Assembly: GCA_032871835.1 (NCBI GenBank)
Contig: CM065297.1
Coordinates: 41,541,098-41,605,097 of the forward strand
Source: Dipteronia dyeriana
Lineage: Eukaryota > Streptophyta > Magnoliopsida > Sapindales > Sapindaceae
DNA length: 64,000 bases
Direction of reading: 5' to 3'
Shown here in pieces: positions 58,701-64,000 of the stretch. Positions within the stretch are counted from its first letter, which is position 1. Each line of letters begins with the position of its first letter. Under the pieces are notes generated by a model. The model was given only the letters and a program-made list of their open reading frames with translations, ran no database searches and had not been told where the DNA came from. A program made the translations under genes and the position numbers.

Positions 58701-59290
58701 CGACCGTTTCACTTTTGGATTCTGCTCTTCCCTTGGATCGAATTCAAATGACAGTGGATCTTTGCTCTAACTTGGCTATGTTATAATGCAAACCTATTTG
58801 TTCTTGTCCTTGTATACTTACAGGTTAGCTCTTCGGGCCATCTCTTGGGATCCCTTGACTACCCCGACCCCCTGTTCGATCGGGAATTTGATCATTAAGG
58901 AATAAATGGTTGTTACGGCCTAAGTTTTATTTAAGAATGGTTGACCCAACAACTCATTGTACGGACAATTGTCTAAGTCTACTACCACGAAGTCGAGAAA
59001 CACAGTTCGCTGGCAAGGTGCCACTCCGATCTTCACAGGTAGCTTTACAGTCCCGAGTGACATGACCTCAATTCCCCTGAATCCTCTAAGTGGAGTGTGG
59101 AAAGACTGTAGGTCTTTTCGGTCCAACCTGAGTTGATCGTAGACAGCTACATTGAGAATGTCTATCGAACTTCCATTGTCTATCAAGATTCTAACAACTT
59201 CCCAGTGACCAATCTGGGCACTTATGACTAAGGCATCATTTGGCCGAACGTCGACCCCATATGAGTCTGCTTCTGTGAATGTTATTGGGA
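58701..59290 (-). pseudogene. Gypsy aspartic protease (element J)
   Basis: The ORF at 58920-59186 begins MIDNGSSIDILNVAVYDQL, the D-N-G-S active-site form usual for Tat proteases, followed by LRGFRGIEVMSLGTVKLPV and FVVVDLDNCPYNELLGQPF. The linker to RT (58701-58919) is frame-damaged. The upstream part (59190-59290) carries the FTEADSYGVDVRPNDALVI-like stretch in another frame. Confidence 0.83.
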
Positions 59291-59294
59291 ACCA

Positions 59295-61124
59295 TCATTC
59301 CTTTACCCTTTTCGAGTCTGGCTCTACCGAGTTCACATCAAAGTTATGTCTTTCTTCTAGTACTTCTCTAATTTCCTGTGTTCGCTCTCGGTTACTTCTC
59401 CCAGTTGATGGTCCACCAAAGATCGTACGTATTACTTGACTGGCCCGTTGGCTTCTACCAGAGCTGTAATCGGCCCTGATCTCTTTCTTTGTTTCTGATT
59501 TCTCATCCCTTTTCAAGACTACATCTTGTAGATGCCCTTCCCGAATGAGGGTTTCTATGTAATCTCTGAGTTGGTAACACTTGGATGTCTCATGACCGGT
59601 TTCTTTATGGAATCGGTAGTATTTGGTTGTATCTCTCCGGGTGAATTGAGACTGTCGTCGTGGCTCTTGTACCATATTCTTTATTTCCAGAATGGCCTGG
59701 ATTTCCTCCTGCTTTTTCCGAAGAGGGGTGTAGTTGGTGTATCTGCCTCGGTATTTTTCTATGGTCTGTTCGACATTACGCCCGTTTTCCCCATCCTTGC
59801 TCTTTTCTTTGTTGTTTTCTTTCTGTTTTTCCTTTTGGCTATACACATTGGACTCAACGTCCTTCTCAGGTTTTCCTCCATGCATGTAGCATCCTCCAGT
59901 GGCTAACTCTTCTTTTCCAGCCAGTGAATATACTCCTACCATGTCCATCATATATGAATATCTGGTCAGTCGGGCTCTTCTTAGGTCAAAAGACAACCGT
60001 CCATTATATAGGTTATTGATGAATGCAGCAATTATCGCTTTATCGTTTGCACTGCCGATTTTCGATACCTCTTGGCAGAATCTTCCCATTTATTTCTTCA
60101 GCTACTCATCTTTCCCTTGTTTTATTTTAGAATGGTAAGCCACTAATTTTTTTATGTGAACATTACTCAGAAATTACCTTGAGAAACTCTTGCTCAGTTC
60201 ACTAAAACTTCCAAGGCTTTCTGGAGGCAGTCTCCCGAACCATCTTAAGCCCATGTCTCCTAGAGTTTGTGGAAAGTTTAGGCATGATAAGGGATCGCTA
60301 TGGGCATACTGGGCCATAGCACTTTTATAGCGTCTGACATGTTATTTTGGGTCTGTATCCTTCTTGAACTGCTCCACGTATGGCATCCTAAATCTTTCTG
60401 GGAATGAAGTCCGTAAGATGTCCCTGGTGAACGGGCTGTCTGAATCCTCATCAGATAAATCGTTATACCTATAACGTCTGACTAGCACGTCCACTTGACG
60501 CCTATTGTTCTCGACTGCTCAAGTTAGACTCTGGATTATGACATCTCTGTCTCCCACAGGACTTCCCTGATGGTTGAACCGCTGGGCAATTATCATTCTT
60601 CTTTCTAGCTCTTCACTTTGATGCCGGGTTTCACACATGATTCCGTGATGAAGCTTACGATGGTGCCGATCGCTATCTTCTGATGATGACCGATCCCTGT
60701 GCCAGTCATGTTTGCGATGTCTAGCACGGGCTGTCTGATCCTGGTTCTGCTTCTGGCGTAGTTGTTCATCTTCAAGTGTTTCACTTCCAGCCTGATTGAT
60801 TGGAACTGATTTCCTTTCGGCTTCTGGTGCATTTAGTTCGGGCCCTACCACAACTGAACGAAGCCTCACAGGTGGGAGGTTAGGAGTTTGTTCCTTTGCA
60901 GCCAGTAGATCAACTCCTTCCTTTGCTGAGTCTGCCACCAATTGTTGCAACGCTTCTTGGAAACGCTGTGTTAGGTCTCCATTGGTTGGAGGAACTTGCT
61001 GGATCCCCGCCCAGAATGTAGGTTAGTTCTCCGTGGTTACAGCGAGATCTCGCAAGCTGTTGCCAACATGGAAGTTATCTGGAGATTTTTGGACATCCCC
61101 AAAACTGTTTCTGCTTCCTGTCAT
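59295..61124 (-). pseudogene. Gypsy gag (element J), broken
   Basis: ATG at 61124 (MTGSRNSFGDVQKSPDNF), about 30 bases from the primer site, which is why I choose it; a TAA follows within 35 codons. 60519-60950 is the Gln/Arg-rich N-terminal region. The particle core lies at 60090-60520 in broken frames. 59295-60089 (264 codons) covers the end of the core, a Lys/Glu-rich linker, the zinc-binding YYRFHKETGHETSKCYQL and IETLIREGHLQ. Shares this last motif with K. Confidence 0.86.
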
Positions 61125-61154
61125 TATCCTTAATTAAATAGAAGGTTTTGTGCT

Positions 61155-61170
61155 CCTCCTTCTAGCGCCA
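61155..61170 (-). other. Primer binding site of element J
   Basis: In minus-strand sense TGGCGCTAGAAGGAGG, starting five bases from the LTR end. A common Tat-type site; tRNA not named with confidence. Confidence 0.75.
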
Positions 61171-61175
61171 ATTGT

Positions 61176-62062
61176 TGACGACAATTTCTGGATATGTGAG
61201 AAATAGCCAACAAGGATTGGATTTCAGTTGTGATTTCAAAGAGAAAGAGAAAGAGAAAGTAATTGGACGCAAGTTTTTTACATGGAGAAACTCAGATGAC
61301 CGGAGAAACGTCCACGGGTGGTTGAATAATCAACCAAGCCAAAATCCACTATGAAATAATAAAAATACAATTCTCGATCTCTCTTTCTTCTCTCTCTATT
61401 TTTTCTATGATTGTTGTGTATATCTCTTTTGTGGCATGATTATGGGTGTATTTATATGCTTAAAGAACCCTAATCTGCTTTGTACAAGTAATAGATCTTT
61501 GTATTTAATTATGATTACTTGCTTGAAGCAGACTGTCTTCTTTCCTGTTTCGAAGTCTTGTATTGAAATCGAATAAGACTCTTGTAATGTAGTCCAATTA
61601 GAACTTGTTTCCTTATAAGAGCGTAGTCTTTTTAAAGAAATAAAGTTGTTGCCTGGTTGGGAACCCTTCATGCTCAGTATTCTGTTCTCATTGGGATTCC
61701 TTTTTGATATAGATATCTTCGTGTGTTTAATGACCTAATCCGTGTGAGCTAAGCGCTGGGCTTTTTATTCAGTTTTCTTCATATTTATCCCGAGTAAGGA
61801 CAATACCCGCTGGTCCCGAGTAACATCATTTGATCCCGAGTAGAAATGTTATTTAACCAGTCCCGAGTGTCATTAACTGATCCCGAGTAGTATATGATGT
61901 CGATTGACCCTAAGTAGGTTTTGTTAAACATCTGCTTACTCGGGTTTTCTCTTCTTCGGTGATGTTTTGTAGGTTATTTTCTGAATGCCTATTCGGATGT
62001 CCACCTGCCATTTTATCCTCTTTGTTGATGACGTGTATGTATGATAAAATTCACATATGACA
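61176..62062 (-). repeat. 5' LTR of element J (887 bp)
   Basis: Plus strand TGACGACAATTTCTGG to CATATGACA, matching 51987-52874 with roughly one difference in twenty by eye. Same TCCCGAGTA motif cluster, at about 61786-61925. Confidence 0.92.
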
Positions 62063-62967
62063 CTCATTAATATTAATCTAGTTATTAAAGTGTTTAAAAA
62101 ATTATATTAATAGGGTCATTTATTATGATTAATTTGATTAATAACATAATAATAAATGATCTGAATAAACTGTTAGGGTTTCAATAGATAAAACTTGGTA
62201 AACACTAACATAATAATCTGATCTTAGTAAATAGTTTCTAAAGACTTAGATTATTCACTAATATATTAGATTTTTAAGTGTTAATAATCGTTAATAATTT
62301 ATTAGTTAATTAGAAATTGTTTCTAATTAGTTAATGCGCTAGATAACTTGATTAAAGTTAGTCGTTTAATCCTATAGAGTCTAGGTGCATTAACAGTTAA
62401 TAGAAAACCTTACTTTTAATATAGTGAGAGGGAGAGGGATATATGACATATATATCCCGCGGTCTCCATCATTAGTTCAACACCGTGAGATCCGAGTTGG
62501 GCCTCATGACGGCTTTACTTTCGTCCTCCCTAAGGAGGGTTTCCACAAAGGTCAATACCAAGGTTGACTTCCTAACGGATAGGATTTCTGAGGGCATTTC
62601 GGGATTGACCGACCCTAAGGCGGCAATTCTCGAGTTAAGCTCGTGAGATCTGAAATGGTGGTTTACACTCACGAAGGTTTTGATTATGTTTGTGAATTAA
62701 AAACCTGACTGAATGAACGATGGTTGAATGATATGGAATAAGAGTTATTCTAGAATATCATTTGATTGAGAATGTCCCGGTCCAACATGCAAAGACTTGA
62801 CCGACCCTAAGGCAGCACTTCTTTTTGGTATGTTGGATTGCCGTGGTATAGTAATTAGTTTTAGGGTAGTTCTAGTTCGTTAATGCATCATGTTTAAATT
62901 TATGTTAAAGCACTCGCAATTGTTTTAAATAAATGACTGAATGAATACTTTATTTATTTCAGCAATA
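62063..62967 (+). other. Leader of element I, second part
   Basis: No supported ORF. The phrase TTGACCGACCCTAAGGC is present twice (about 62605 and 62797, 191 bases apart). A T-rich tract ending TTTATTTCAG lies just before the gag ATG and could be a splice acceptor. Confidence 0.65.
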
Positions 62968-63728
62968 ATGTCTTTTGTATAACTTCAAATTCTCGTAAAC
63001 GATAAATTAACTGGTCATAATTACACCAAGTGGAAATTTAACATTAATACAATATTGGTGACCAAAGACCTCAAGTACTTACGGAGGAATGTCTTCCAGT
63101 GCCTGCTGCCAATGCCAAACGAACTGTTCATGTGACATACGAGCGATGAGTCTCATCTGATGAGAAGGCCCGAACATATCTATTGGCTTCTATGACAGAC
63201 GTGCTTGTTACAAAGCACGAAGTAATTACTTCAGGATTCAAAATCATGGAGTCATTGCAAGCTATGTTTAGGCAGCCCTTTGAGCAAAAGCGACATGAAG
63301 CTATTCGTTCTGCTTTGCTCGCTCGTATGAAGGATGATACATCAGTTCAGGAACATGTCCTGAGCATGATGTCCTACTTCAAAATGGCAAAAATCAATGG
63401 CGTGGCCATTGATGAACCCAGTCAAGTGAACATCATACTAACGACTCTTCCAAAGATTTTCGATCAGTTTAAGAGTAACTATGAGATGAAAAAAATAAGG
63501 TTCAGCCTCACACAGTTGCTCAATGAGCTCATTACCTTTGAGTCCTTGACTAACAACTACAAGGGCGAAACCGGTGAGGCAAATGTTACCGAACAATCTT
63601 CCTCCAATAATAAGAAGAGGAAGAGGTCTATTGGGAAAGCGAAGTGTAAGTCTAAACCCAAGAAGCCTAAAGAAAGAAGAAGTCCAAGAAAGGTAAATAT
63701 GATTTACTTGTTCTTGAGTCATGTTTAG
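62968..63728 (+). pseudogene. Gag (element I), broken
   Basis: ATG at 62968 (MSFV then a stop), with KLTGHNYTKWKFNINTILVTKDLKYL in the next frame. From 63183 a 181-codon open piece has LLASMTDVLVTKHEVIT, SLQAMFRQPFEQKRHEAIR, VNIILTTLPKIFDQFKSNY and a Lys/Arg-rich end. This is the UBN2-type copia gag core. The zinc knuckle expected after the basic stretch is not seen; the sequence goes straight to the protease, so a small deletion is likely. Confidence 0.85.
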
Positions 63729-64000
63729 TGGAAGATGATTCTTCACCCTAGACAGTTGATTCAGGGGCCACTAACCATGTTTGTTCTTCTTTACAATCGA
63801 ATGATTCTTGGACATAGCTAGATGAGCAAGCCATCTCAATGCTTGTGGGGTCAGGGGATGTTGTGTCGGCACGAGCAGTGGGCGTAATTAGATTACGTTT
63901 TTGTAATAATTATATATTATTGGACAATGTATTTTATATTCCTGGATTTACACGGAATTTGATTTCCGTTTATAAGTTGTTAAAACAAAAATATTATATT
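63729..64000 (+). pseudogene. Protease start (element I), cut by window end
   Basis: After a stop, the frame reads TVDSGATNHVCSSLQSNDSW (about 63759-63818) with an intact DSGA active site, then LVGSGDVVSARAVG and YIPGFTRNLISVYKLL, the usual copia segment before GAG-pre-integrase. The rest lies beyond 64000. Confidence 0.85.

Larger units (their letters stand above)
51987..62062 (-). mobile_element. Element J: Ty3/gypsy (Tat-like) retrotransposon with both LTRs
   Basis: Two LTRs of about 888 bp and an exact 5-bp target duplication CTCAT (51982-51986 and 62063-62067). Minus-strand order: 5' LTR, primer site, gag, protease, RT, ribonuclease H of the extra (archaeal) type, integrase, a 3' region with an antisense ORF and a tandem repeat, 3' LTR. 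That layout, including the antisense ORF and the second RNase H, is characteristic of the Tat group. Confidence 0.93.
47408..64000 (+). mobile_element. Element I: Ty1/copia element (Tork/Angela-like), split by H and J, cut by the window edge
   Basis: Plus-strand order: 5' LTR (with H inside), primer site, long leader (with J inside), gag, start of protease. TGTTGGAG...TCCAACA LTR ends form a short inverted repeat. Ignoring J and one CTCAT copy rejoins the leader. The element continues beyond 64000. Confidence 0.82.

Noticed and set aside
62472..62672. 66-codon ORF on the minus strand
   Set aside because: In the leader of I, antisense, with no recognised domain.

Overview
This window looks like a heterochromatic or intergenic stretch of a large plant nuclear genome, probably a flowering plant and possibly a eudicot. 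It is AT-rich, and almost all of it is LTR-retrotransposon sequence. Plant-type Ty1/copia elements (one non-Sirevirus family, several Sirevirus/Maximus-like elements, one Tork/Angela-like element) are mixed with Ty3/gypsy elements of the Tat type. I found no convincing host gene, tRNA gene, rRNA gene or CRISPR array. Every element carries stops, frameshifts or deletions. I use working letters A to K for the elements.

Layout, left to right. 1-1612: A, the 3' internal end of a copia element (+), fused without an LTR to B (1613-7194, +), which ends in a 2.2 kb 3' LTR. 7195-11228: K, the 5' half of a gypsy element (-). 11259-47340: C (-), the same family as A and B, split by later insertions. Inside the gag of C sits F (Sirevirus-like, -, 16818-45783). 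Inside the protease of F sits D (Sirevirus-like, +, 22537-40403). Inside the gag of D sits E (Sirevirus-like, -, 26245-36516). F also carries a probable solo LTR, G (41239-42816). The nest is therefore four elements deep. D has an exact 5-bp target duplication, and E and F each have a 4/5 match. Reading frames rejoin when each insert is mentally removed.

47408-64000: I (+, copia), whose 5' LTR is split by a truncated Sirevirus-like element H (48088-50088, -) and whose long leader is split by a gypsy Tat-like element J (-, 51987-62062, two LTRs, exact CTCAT duplication). The gag and start of the protease of I run off the right edge.

The coding parts follow the usual orders: gag, protease, integrase, RT, RNase H in the copia elements, and gag, protease, RT, RNase H, integrase in the gypsy elements. 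No element looks autonomous. D keeps the N-terminal gag but has lost pol. E keeps pol but has lost the N-terminal gag. J has lost its normal RNase H and the catalytic Glu of integrase. The A/B/C family has lost a catalytic Asp of integrase. Points that most deserve follow-up are an apparent gene-conversion tract between the two LTRs of E, the extra 3' ORF in D, the antisense ORF with a probable 78-bp intron and an adjacent dimeric tandem repeat in J, the shared integrase substitution in B and C, and hairpin-rich GC blocks in the Sirevirus-like LTRs. I see no wholly new biological system here.
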